The notes under the pieces were generated by a model. That model worked only from the letters and a program-made list of their open reading frames with translations, made no database searches and was not told the origin of the DNA. From Candidatus Adiutrix sp. (GTDB taxonomy: Bacteria; Desulfobacterota; Desulfarculia; Adiutricales; Adiutricaceae), in contig JAITBV010000135.1 of the NCBI GenBank assembly GCA_031283395.1, forward strand, positions 1 through 11,973: a stretch of 11,973 nucleotides of DNA. The letters are read 5' to 3'. Below, piece by piece: positions 1-5,867 of the stretch (positions are counted from its first letter, which is position 1; every line of letters begins with the position of its first letter). The position numbers were made by a program, and so were the translations under genes.

Positions 1-165
1 AGAAAACAGAGCAAGATGAAAGGCCGGCAGCGCCGCACCCATTATAAGGCCCTGGCCCCCACCGTGGTCAAGTGCGCCCATTGCGGCGAACCCAAGCGGC
101 CTCATCATGTCTGCCCCCACTGCGGCGTTTACCGGGGCCGTCAGTTTTTGAAAGTCGGTGAATAA
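1..165 (+). CDS. rpmF: 50S ribosomal protein L32 (5' end outside window)
   Basis: This is the C-terminal 54 residues of ribosomal protein L32, a small zinc-ribbon protein of the large ribosomal subunit. The frame is open from base 1 and stops at TAA 163-165. The visible part begins RKQSKMKGRQRRTHYKAL, matching the basic N-terminal arm of the family. Two CxxC pairs follow, CAHC (visible residues 25-28) and CPHC (38-41), so this is the zinc-binding form. Family members usually start MAxPK, so only about five residues are missing; this is inferred. Its stop overlaps the GTG start of the ferredoxin gene by 8 bp, which suggests cotranscription and perhaps translational coupling. In many bacteria rpmF heads a plsX-fabH-fabD-fabG-acpP cluster, which fits fabG and acpP lying downstream here, but plsX and fabH do not follow. 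Identification is confident. Confidence 0.95.
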   Translation, partial: RKQSKMKGRQRRTHYKALAPTVVKCAHCGEPKRPHHVCPHCGVYRGRQFLKVGE

Positions 166-367
166 GACGCCGGCGGAGGGGAGGGCGGCTTCGCCTGCCC
201 CCCTGGTCACGGCTGAAAAATGCCTGGGCTGCCGGCTGTGCCAGGCCGCCTGTCCGGTCGCCGCGGTGGCCTTCCCCCGGGGCCGGCCCGAGGTCGGCCC
301 GGGTTGCCGCCGGTGCGCCGCCTGCCTGGAAGTCTGTCCGGCCGGAGTCTTCGCGGCCACCGAATAA
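158..367 (+). CDS. small 2[4Fe-4S] dicluster ferredoxin
   Basis: This 69-residue protein has two complete bacterial-ferredoxin cluster motifs, CxxCxxCxxxCP at C22, C25, C28, C32 and again at C50, C53, C56, C60. That pattern binds two [4Fe-4S] clusters and makes it a soluble low-potential electron carrier. The GTG start at 158 is the only possible one, because an in-frame TGA lies at 149-151 and no later start codon precedes the first cysteine. There is no convincing Shine-Dalgarno sequence; the start sits inside the last codons of rpmF, so coupling to rpmF translation is likely. The first 20 residues are Ala/Pro-rich and unlike the short beta-strand that opens classical clostridial ferredoxins. 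Its electron partner is unknown. Its position between rpmF and fabG, where plsX and fabH often lie, is unusual. The cysteine pattern is clear; the role is not. Confidence 0.85.
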   Translation: MNKTPAEGRAASPAPLVTAEKCLGCRLCQAACPVAAVAFPRGRPEVGPGCRRCAACLEVCPAGVFAATE

Positions 368-388
368 GGTATCGAGGATGACGCGACC

Positions 389-1126
389 ATGGAAAAAGTC
401 GTTCTGATAACCGGCGGAGCCCGGGGCATAGGCCGGGCCGTGGCCCTGCGCCTGGCCGGGCCTGAAACCGCGGTGATCATCACCCACCGCGATCCGGCTT
501 CCGCCGGGGCGGCCGAAACTCTGGCTCTGCTCAAGGCCCGGGCCGGGGCGGCCGAGGCCCAGGTCTGGGCCGCCGAGGACCCGCAGGCCGCCCAGGAAAA
601 CATACAGGCCGTGGCCGAACGTTTCGGCCGGCTGGATGTTCTGGTCAACAACGCCGGACTGGCCCGGGACGGCCTCAGCGTGCGCCTGTCCGACGAGGAC
701 TGGCGGGAAGTGTTGTCGGCCAATCTTTTCAGCGCCTTCAACTGCGCCCGGTCCGCGGCCCGCGTCATGATGAAACAGCGCTGGGGCCGCATCATCAATC
801 TCAGTTCCGTGGTCGCCCTGACGGGTAATGTCGGCCAGGCCAACTACAGCGCCTCCAAGGCCGGCCTTCTGGGCCTGACCCGCACCCTGGCCCTGGAACT
901 GGCCTCCAGGAATATCACCGTCAACGCCGTGGCCCCCGGTTGGATAGAGACCGACATGACCGCCGGTCTGCCGGAAAAAGTGCGGTCCTCGTTCCTGGAA
1001 CGCATACCTCTGGGCCGGCCGGGGACGGCCGAGGACGTGGCCGGGGCCGTGGCCTTTCTGGCCTCCGAAGAGGCCGCCTATATCACCGGCCAGACCATCA
1101 GCGTCAACGGCGGGCTATATATGTAG
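389..1126 (+). CDS. fabG: 3-oxoacyl-[acyl-carrier-protein] reductase
   Basis: This is a 245-residue short-chain dehydrogenase/reductase that reduces beta-ketoacyl-ACP to beta-hydroxyacyl-ACP with NADPH in cytosolic type II fatty acid synthesis. The Rossmann motif TGGARGIG is at residues 8-15 and NNAG at 87-90. The catalytic set is Asn112, Ser140, Tyr153 and Lys157, with the FabG-like stretch GNVGQANYSASKAG. The SDR C-terminal signature ITGQTISVNGG lies at 232-242. The length is normal for FabG. The ATG at 389 follows a GAGG about ten bases upstream (near 375-378), and the gene starts 21 bp after the ferredoxin stop. SDR sequences alone do not settle substrate, but the neighbouring acpP and fabF genes make FabG much the best call. 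A terminator-like region follows the stop, so fabG may end the rpmF-side transcript. Confidence 0.93.
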   Translation: MEKVVLITGGARGIGRAVALRLAGPETAVIITHRDPASAGAAETLALLKARAGAAEAQVWAAEDPQAAQENIQAVAERFGRLDVLVNNAGLARDGLSVRLSDEDWREVLSANLFSAFNCARSAARVMMKQRWGRIINLSSVVALTGNVGQANYSASKAGLLGLTRTLALELASRNITVNAVAPGWIETDMTAGLPEKVRSSFLERIPLGRPGTAEDVAGAVAFLASEEAAYITGQTISVNGGLYM

Positions 1127-1131
1127 CCCCG

Positions 1132-1192
1132 CGCCCTCCTGGTCCTTCCGGCCCCGGGAGGGGCGGCTGACTTGTCAAGCCGGGTTTTTTTT
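1132..1192 (+). terminator. two-hairpin terminator-like region after fabG
   Basis: Two hairpins precede a run of eight T's. The first pairs 1132-1142 with 1154-1165: eleven base pairs including one T-G wobble, with G1163 bulged and an 11-nt loop. The second pairs CGGCT (1164-1168) with AGCCG (1178-1182), extended by GA/TC across a bulged A, with CTTG as its loop. T1185-T1192 follow two G's later. This resembles an intrinsic terminator for fabG. The lower stem is short and imperfect, so partial read-through into acpP is plausible. No folding energy was computed. Confidence 0.55.
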
Positions 1193-1200
1193 ATTAAAAT
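1172..1200 (+). promoter_or_regulatory. predicted sigma70-type promoter for acpP
   Basis: A -35-like TTGTCA (1172-1177) is separated by exactly 17 bp from a -10-like TAAAAT (1195-1200). Each hexamer matches the consensus at five of six positions, and the spacer is AT-rich in otherwise very GC-rich DNA. A start near 1207 would leave a leader of roughly 77 nt before acpP. The element overlaps the terminator hairpin and T-run, so termination of the upstream transcript and a new start seem to share the same DNA. This is a sequence match only. Confidence 0.6.
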
Positions 1201-1283
1201 GAGTAAATCCCAAAAGGCGGGGCGCCGTAAAGGACGCCGGCGTGACAAGTCCGGCCCCGGGCCGCCCCAAAAAGGAGAACAGC

Positions 1284-1526
1284 ATGTCAGATGTAACTTC
1301 CCGGGTCATTAATGTCGTCGCGGAGCAGCTTTCCGTGGAGGCCGCCGAGATCCGTCCGGAATCCTCTTTTCAGGACGACCTGGGCGCCGATTCCCTGGAC
1401 CTGGTGGAACTGATCATGGCCATGGAAGAGGAGTTCGACATAAAAATCGATGACGAGGCGGCCCAGAAGCTCAAGACCGTCCAGTTGGCGGTGGACTTCA
1501 TCAACAACAGCCTAGCGGCCAAATAG
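1284..1526 (+). CDS. acpP: acyl carrier protein
   Basis: This 80-residue acidic protein carries growing acyl chains on a 4'-phosphopantetheine arm in type II fatty acid synthesis. The modification site is Ser37 in [12 protein letters not shown], the canonical ACP motif, followed by the acidic helix II typical of AcpP. Length and overall pattern match housekeeping ACPs. The ATG at 1284 was chosen because a strong Shine-Dalgarno AAAGGAG lies at 1271-1277, six bases upstream, and the protein then begins MSDVTSRV as expected. An in-frame GTG at 1242 would add 14 Pro/Lys-rich residues that do not belong to the family and would bury that ribosome site. The strong SD and the predicted private promoter fit the high abundance of ACP. 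fabF starts 11 bp after its stop. Confidence 0.97.
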   Translation: MSDVTSRVINVVAEQLSVEAAEIRPESSFQDDLGADSLDLVELIMAMEEEFDIKIDDEAAQKLKTVQLAVDFINNSLAAK

Positions 1527-1537
1527 CCGGGCGGATC

Positions 1538-2800
1538 ATGGCCAGAACTCAGTCGCCCCGGCGGGTGGCCGTTACCGGCGCTTCCCTGCTGACTCCCATG
1601 GGCAACGACCTGGCCTCTTCCTGGCTGGCTTTGACCGAGGGCCGCGGCGGTGTCGGCCCCATAACCAGATTTGACACCTCAGGTCTTAAGACCACCATCG
1701 CGGCCGAACTGAAAGGCTTTGACCCGGGCGATTTCCTGGATAAGAAGTCGGTCAGGCGTTTTGACCCCTTCATCTGTTACGCCGTGGCCGCGGCCAAAAT
1801 GGCCCTGGCCGACAGCGGCCTCGTCCTGGACGAGAGCCTGGCCGAGGCCGTGGGTTGCGTCCTGGGTTGCGGCCTGGGGGGCCTGACCACCATTGAGGCC
1901 AACCACGAGACCCTACTCCACCGGGGCCCGGACCGGGTCAGCCCCTTTTTCGTGCCCATGATGATAGGCAACATGGGGGCGGGGCAGGTGGCCATAGAGC
2001 TGGGCCTCAAAGGTCCCAACCTCCTGGTTTCCACGGCCTGCGCCGCCGGCACCCACGCCATAGGCTGGGCCTTTCAGCATATCCGCGACCATGGTTATCC
2101 CGCCGTTCTGGCCGGGGGCGCCGAAGCGGTCATCACCCCCCTGGCCATCGCCGGCTTCAACTCCATGAAAGCCCTCTCCACCCGCAACAGCGAACCGGAA
2201 CGGGCCAGCCGGCCCTTCGACCGGGACCGCGACGGGTTCGTCATGGGCGAAGGGGCCGGTTTCATGCTTTTGGAGGAATGGGACCGCGCCGTGGCCCGGG
2301 GCGCCCGTATCTACGCCGAGGTGGCCGGTTTCGGCGCTTCGGCCGATGCCTTCCACATGACCGCTCCCCCCGAGGACGGCCAGGGCGCGGTTCTGGCCAT
2401 GCGGGCCGCCCTTTCGGATGCGGCCGCTCTGGACCTGGGACCGGCCGACATCGGCTATATCAACGCCCACGGCACTTCCACCGGCTTAAACGATGTCATT
2501 GAGACCCGGGCCATCAAGACCGTGTTCGGTCCGCGGGCCGGGGACCTGGCCATAAGTTCCACCAAGTCCATGACCGGTCATCTTTTGGGCGCGGCCGGCG
2601 GGGTGGAGGCTGTCATCTGCGCCCTGGCCCTCAAGCATGGCTTGATCCCCCCCACCGTCAACCTCGATCAGCCGGATCCCGAATGCGACCTGGATTATGT
2701 GCCCCATAAGGCCAGGCCGGCCCGGCTTACGGCCGCGCTCAGCAATTCCTTCGGCTTCGGCGGCACCAACGGCTGCCTTGTCCTGAAGGCCGCCGGCTGA
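1538..2800 (+). CDS. fabF: 3-oxoacyl-[acyl-carrier-protein] synthase II
   Basis: This 420-residue thiolase-fold condensing enzyme elongates acyl-ACP with malonyl-ACP. The Cys-His-His triad is intact: Cys168 in VSTACAAGTHAIG, His311 in NAHGTSTGLND and His348 in KSMTGHLLGAAGG. The C-terminal NSFGFGGTN is also present. The GTSTxxND form and the length of about 415 residues favour FabF over FabB. The N-terminus RRVAVTGASLLTPMG is the standard opening beta-strand, which supports the ATG at 1538. The ribosome site is poor, with only a GGGCGGA-like stretch upstream, so fabF is probably translated less than acpP, from which it is separated by 11 bp. It is most likely cotranscribed with acpP. The downstream gap to glyA is 42 bp, pyrimidine-rich and without a terminator. 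Confidence 0.96.
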   Translation: MARTQSPRRVAVTGASLLTPMGNDLASSWLALTEGRGGVGPITRFDTSGLKTTIAAELKGFDPGDFLDKKSVRRFDPFICYAVAAAKMALADSGLVLDESLAEAVGCVLGCGLGGLTTIEANHETLLHRGPDRVSPFFVPMMIGNMGAGQVAIELGLKGPNLLVSTACAAGTHAIGWAFQHIRDHGYPAVLAGGAEAVITPLAIAGFNSMKALSTRNSEPERASRPFDRDRDGFVMGEGAGFMLLEEWDRAVARGARIYAEVAGFGASADAFHMTAPPEDGQGAVLAMRAALSDAAALDLGPADIGYINAHGTSTGLNDVIETRAIKTVFGPRAGDLAISSTKSMTGHLLGAAGGVEAVICALALKHGLIPPTVNLDQPDPECDLDYVPHKARPARLTAALSNSFGFGGTNGCLVLKAAG

Positions 2801-2842
2801 TACGCCGCCCCGGTTGCCCCTACTTCCCCGGCCCGGACAATA

Positions 2843-4102
2843 ATGTCAAGCAATATGGAAACGCCATTGGATCAACGCGACCCCCTGGTCGCCGCCCTCA
2901 TCAATGGCGAATTGAGCCGGCAGCGCCGGGAATTGATCCTCATAGCCTCGGAGAATTTCGTCTCGCCCGCCGTCCTGGCCGCCGCCGGCTGCGTCTTGAC
3001 CAATAAATACGCCGAAGGCTATCCGGGCGCCCGCTACTACGGGGGCTGCGAGTTCGCCGACCAGGCGGAAAATCTGGCCGTCAGCCGGGCGCGGCAAATT
3101 TTCGGGGCCGAGCATGTCAATGTCCAGCCCCATTGCGGTTCTTCGGCCAACATGGCCGCCTTTATGGCGGTGATGAAGCCCGGCGATACCCTTATGGCCA
3201 TGAGCCTGGCCCACGGCGGCCATCTGACCCACGGCTCGCCCGTCAATTTTTCTGGCCGCCTGTTCAATATCCTGCCTTACGGAGTCCGGGCGGACGACGA
3301 ACTGATCGACTACGACGACCTACTGATCCAGGCCGAGCGGCATAAGCCCGCCGTTATAGTGGCCGGGGCTTCGGCTTATCCCCGGGTCGTGGATTTCGAC
3401 AGGTTCCGGGCGGCGGCCGAGGCGGCCCGGGCCGTTCTGGTCGTGGACATGGCCCATTTCTCCGGCCTGGTGGCCGCCGGGCTCCACCCTTCTCCGGTGG
3501 AGGCCGCCGACATAGTCACCAGCACCACCCATAAGACCCTCAGGGGGCCCCGCGGCGGCCTGATCCTGGCCAAAGGCGCCCTGGCCCGGCCCATCGACGC
3601 CCAGGTCTTTCCCGGTCTTCAGGGCGGCCCCCTTATGCATATCATAGCGGCCAAGGCTGTTGCCTTCGGCGAGGCCTTGACCTCCGAATTCCGGGACTAC
3701 CAGCGGCAGGTCCTGGCCAACGCCCGGCGCCTGGCCGACGGTTTGACCGCGGCCGGTTTCCGGCTGGTTTCCGGCGGCACCGGCACCCATCTGGTCCTCC
3801 TGGACCTTCGTCCCAGAAACATTACCGGCCTTAAGGCCGAAAAGACCTTGGAACAAGTCGGCCTGATCGTCAATAAAAACGCCATACCCTTCGATCCCCA
3901 GCCCTTCTCCGTGACCTCAGGGCTCCGGCTCGGCACCTCGGCCCTGACCACCAGGGGGCTTAAAGAGCCGGACATGGACCAGGTGGCGGGATTCATCGAC
4001 GAGGCCCTGCGCCGGGCCGATGATGAAGCCGCCTTGAAGGATATCCGCCGCCGGGTGGAGACCCTGGCCGGCCGTTTCCCCCTCTACCCCGGGTTTCAAT
4101 GA
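2843..4102 (+). CDS. glyA: serine hydroxymethyltransferase
   Basis: This 419-residue PLP enzyme interconverts serine plus tetrahydrofolate with glycine plus 5,10-methylene-THF, the main cellular source of one-carbon units. The PLP lysine is Lys231 in [14 protein letters not shown]. Other family marks are [13 protein letters not shown] near residue 33, the [13 protein letters not shown] substrate and cofactor region at 56-68, and [13 protein letters not shown] at 201-213. Length is normal for bacterial GlyA. The ATG at 2843 has no recognisable Shine-Dalgarno; the preceding 42 bp are C-rich, and ATG 2855 (Met5) is a possible alternative. The stop overlaps the start of the dCMP deaminase gene as ATGA (4099-4102), which implies translational coupling. 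With that enzyme it supplies both inputs of thymidylate synthase, methylene-THF and dUMP. Confidence 0.96.
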   Translation: MSSNMETPLDQRDPLVAALINGELSRQRRELILIASENFVSPAVLAAAGCVLTNKYAEGYPGARYYGGCEFADQAENLAVSRARQIFGAEHVNVQPHCGSSANMAAFMAVMKPGDTLMAMSLAHGGHLTHGSPVNFSGRLFNILPYGVRADDELIDYDDLLIQAERHKPAVIVAGASAYPRVVDFDRFRAAAEAARAVLVVDMAHFSGLVAAGLHPSPVEAADIVTSTTHKTLRGPRGGLILAKGALARPIDAQVFPGLQGGPLMHIIAAKAVAFGEALTSEFRDYQRQVLANARRLADGLTAAGFRLVSGGTGTHLVLLDLRPRNITGLKAEKTLEQVGLIVNKNAIPFDPQPFSVTSGLRLGTSALTTRGLKEPDMDQVAGFIDEALRRADDEAALKDIRRRVETLAGRFPLYPGFQ

Positions 4103-4617
4103 CGGCGGCGGAAGTCCGGGCCGGACCCGGAGGGCCCGGGCCGGAGGACGAACGTCCGGGCTGGGATGAGTATTTTTTGCGCCTGGCCGAATTGGCCGCC
4201 ACTCGTTCGACCTGCCTCAGGCGGCGGGTGGGGGCGCTTTTGGTGGCCGACCGCCGGGTCCTGACCACGGGTTACAACGGGCCGCCCCGGGGTCTTCCCC
4301 ATTGCCGGGAAGCGGGCTGTTTAAGGGAGACCCTTAAGATCCCCTCCGGCCAGCGCCACGAGATCTGCCGGGCTATCCACGCGGAGCAGAACGCCATTCT
4401 CCAGGCCGCCCAGCACGGCGTTTGCATCCGCCAGGCCACCTTATATTGCACCCATCAGCCCTGCGCCATCTGCGCCAAGCTGATCCTGAATCTCGATGTC
4501 GTCCGCCTTGTCCTGCGCGGCGCCTACCCTGATGCCCTGGCCCAGAGCCTTTTTCGGGAAGCTGGTTTTGCCCGGGAAGAGGCCGAAGACCTCGTCATCT
4601 GGACCAAAAATATTTAA
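4099..4617 (+). CDS. comEB: dCMP deaminase (ComEB-type)
   Basis: This 172-residue zinc deaminase of the cytidine/deoxycytidylate family most likely converts dCMP to dUMP for thymidylate synthesis. The active-site motif is HAEQNA, with His94 as ligand and Glu96 as proton shuttle. The zinc cysteines are Cys122 and Cys125 in the PCAIC motif. [13 protein letters not shown] at 57-69 is characteristic of dCMP deaminases rather than tRNA or guanine deaminases. An inserted Cys/His cluster (His68, Cys69, Cys74, His87, Cys90) could hold a second, structural zinc as in some relatives; this is inferred. The first 20 residues are a Pro/Gly/Glu-rich extension without family similarity. The start overlaps the glyA stop by 4 bp and has no SD of its own, so translation is probably coupled. 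ComEB is a name inherited from Bacillus and does not imply competence here. Confidence 0.9.
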   Translation: MTAAEVRAGPGGPGPEDERPGWDEYFLRLAELAATRSTCLRRRVGALLVADRRVLTTGYNGPPRGLPHCREAGCLRETLKIPSGQRHEICRAIHAEQNAILQAAQHGVCIRQATLYCTHQPCAICAKLILNLDVVRLVLRGAYPDALAQSLFREAGFAREEAEDLVIWTKNI

Positions 4618-4669
4618 TGCGGAAAGCTTTTGACCGGGCGCATTCTGAGGCCTGGCTGCGTCAGAAAAT

Positions 4670-4698
4670 TTGTCATATTAGCTGAATTATGGCATAAT
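4670..4698 (+). promoter_or_regulatory. predicted sigma70-type promoter for the IID-ptsH-ptsI operon
   Basis: TTGTCA (4670-4675) and CATAAT (4693-4698) are separated by exactly 17 bp. Each hexamer matches the consensus at five of six positions. They lie in an AT-rich island between comEB and the IID gene, in DNA that is otherwise strongly GC-rich. The -35 hexamer is identical to the one predicted for acpP. Transcription would start near 4705, leaving a leader of about 50 nt. This is a sequence match only. Confidence 0.6.
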
Positions 4699-4710
4699 AC
4701 CGCCATTAAT
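4685..4710. promoter_or_regulatory. imperfect inverted repeat over the -10 region (operator candidate)
   Basis: AATTATGGC (4685-4693) and GCCATTAAT (4702-4710) form an inverted repeat matching at 7 of 9 positions, with an 8-bp spacer; the inner ATGGC/GCCAT arms are perfect. The repeat covers the predicted -10 box and the start region, where a repressor would act. The half-site is not assigned to any known regulator. Confidence 0.35.
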
Positions 4711-4711
4711 C

Positions 4712-4733
4712 GTCAAGCTGGCCGGCTCTTGAC
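4712..4733 (+). other. small inverted repeat in the IID leader
   Basis: GTCAAG (4712-4717) and CTTGAC (4728-4733) are perfect complements around a 10-nt GC-rich loop, ctggccggct. In the transcript this could be a 6-bp hairpin ending 12 nt before the GGGAG ribosome site (4746-4750). It could equally be a protein site or chance. There is no T-run, so it is not an intrinsic terminator. Confidence 0.3.
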
Positions 4734-4756
4734 TACATCGCGAGCGGGAGAGGCCC

Positions 4757-5527
4757 ATGAAATTTCTGACTTTGGCCGGCGTCGCTCTCAGAAGCCTCTT
4801 TCTGGAGGCCTCCTGGAACAGCCGGGGGCAGCAGAACCTGGGCTTGGCCGCCGCCATAGATCCGGCTTTGAAGCTTATCCATTCGCCTGGAGACGCCTTG
4901 AAGTCCGCCCGGGAAAGGGCCTTGGACTTCTTCAACACCAATCCGGTTTTAAGCGGCCTGGCCATAGGGGTCGTCCTCAGGCTGGAGGAGGATGTGGCCG
5001 CCGGCCGACTGAGCGCTATGGAGCGGAGCCGGCTGTCGGCCAGCCTGAATCTGGCCTTGGCTTCCATCGGCGACGCCCTGTTCTGGCAGTCCTGGCTGCC
5101 GTTCTGTGCCCTGGCCGCGGTCTGGGCGGTCCTGTCGCTGGGTCAGTGGTGGACGCCCCTGATCTTGCCGGGTTTGTTCTGCCTGCCGGCCCTACCGGTG
5201 AGGTTGGGCGGCCTTTATCTGGGTTACGGCCAGGGGGGCCAGGTCATTGATTTTCTGGCGCGCCTCAAGGCCCAGCGTCTGGCCCAGCGGATCCGGCGGG
5301 TCATGGCTCTTTTGGTGGGAGTTTCCACAGTCGTCCTCATACCCGCCCACGAACACGCTTTTTCCCTGGGCGGCCTGTGGGCGGCCCTGGTTCTGGTCAC
5401 GGCCGGCATACTTCTTCTGAGGACGGCGGTCAGGCGGGCTCGGGCCTTGCATTTCTGGTATCCTCTCTTCCTGGTGGCCGTGGCCTGCGTCTTTCTGGCC
5501 TGCCTGGATATTTTAAGCGGCGGCTGA
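4757..5527 (+). CDS. PTS mannose/fructose/sorbose-family IID component
   Basis: This 256-residue membrane protein matches the IID subunit of mannose-family phosphotransferase permeases. N-terminal family marks are FLEASWNSRGQQNLG at 15-29, FFNTNPVLSGLAIGVVLRLEE at about 58-78, and IGDALFW at 104-110. The C-terminal half has likely membrane segments near 113-130, 134-150, 181-197, 205-222 and 234-252. In the family, IID works with IIC to form the transport channel and docks IIB. The ATG at 4757 follows a good SD (GGGAGAGG, 4746-4753). The gene is first after a predicted promoter and lies 61 bp before ptsH. No IIA, IIB or IIC gene is in the window, so IID stands apart from its usual IIC partner. 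It is slightly shorter than typical IID (about 270-300). The family call is secure; the transported sugar, if any, cannot be inferred. Confidence 0.87.
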   Translation: MKFLTLAGVALRSLFLEASWNSRGQQNLGLAAAIDPALKLIHSPGDALKSARERALDFFNTNPVLSGLAIGVVLRLEEDVAAGRLSAMERSRLSASLNLALASIGDALFWQSWLPFCALAAVWAVLSLGQWWTPLILPGLFCLPALPVRLGGLYLGYGQGGQVIDFLARLKAQRLAQRIRRVMALLVGVSTVVLIPAHEHAFSLGGLWAALVLVTAGILLLRTAVRRARALHFWYPLFLVAVACVFLACLDILSGG

Positions 5528-5588
5528 CCGGGACGGAGAGGGCCGGCGCGATTCTGGATCAAAAAGGGGGTGCCTCCGGGGTTCCGCC

Positions 5589-5867
5589 ATGGACATGATG
5601 ATCGAAACTAGGGAATTGGTCATTACGAACCGGCTGGGCCTCCATGCCCGGGCCGCGGCCAAACTGGTGCAGGCCGCCCAAGCCTACCAGGCGGATATCA
5701 GCCTGGTCAAGGACGGAGAAAAGGCCGATGCCCGCAGTCTTTTGAGCCTAATCAGTCTCGGTTGCGCCGAAGGTTCCCGCGTCACGGTGGAGGCGGCGGG
5801 CGCCGACGCCCTGAAGGCGGTTCTGGCCGTCAAGACCCTCTTCGAAGAACGTTTTGGTGAGGAATGA
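5589..5867 (+). CDS. ptsH: phosphocarrier protein HPr
   Basis: HPr relays phosphate from enzyme I to sugar-specific PTS proteins. This 92-residue version has the active His19 in NRLGLHARAAA. Ser50 in ADARSLLSLISLG is the equivalent of regulatory Ser46 of Gram-positive HPr, with the same four-residue offset as the active histidine. Keeping that serine suggests control by an HPr kinase/phosphorylase, which is not in the window. The residue after HAR is Ala, where classical HPr has Pro. The start is uncertain: ATG 5589, 5595 and 5598 are all in frame, and the last gives a length closer to classical HPr. No strong SD is seen, only GGGG around 5578-5581. The stop overlaps an in-frame ATG of ptsI as ATGA. 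Confidence 0.93.
   Translation: MDMMIETRELVITNRLGLHARAAAKLVQAAQAYQADISLVKDGEKADARSLLSLISLGCAEGSRVTVEAAGADALKAVLAVKTLFEERFGEE

Noticed and set aside
1242..1283. Possible 14-residue N-terminal extension of ACP from GTG 1242
   Set aside because: The strong SD AAAGGAG sits just before ATG 1284, and the extension is Pro/Lys-rich and foreign to AcpP.
1913..2470. 185-codon open frame on the minus strand inside fabF
   Set aside because: It lies fully antisense to an intact fabF, is Gly-rich and shows no family motif; a typical shadow frame in GC-rich DNA.
4643..4666. TTCTGA/TCAGAA inverted repeat after comEB as a terminator
   Set aside because: The stem is only 6 bp around a 12-nt loop, with no T-run after it; too weak to call.
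4691..4704. sigma54-like element (TGGCAT...GCC) before the IID gene
   Set aside because: The GC half of the -24/-12 pattern is wrong and the sigma70-type match at the same place is much better.
4630..5250. 206-codon plus-strand frame starting before the IID gene
   Set aside because: It runs out of frame with IID, is Arg/Gly/Pro-rich and lacks an SD; IID in the other frame has clear family motifs.
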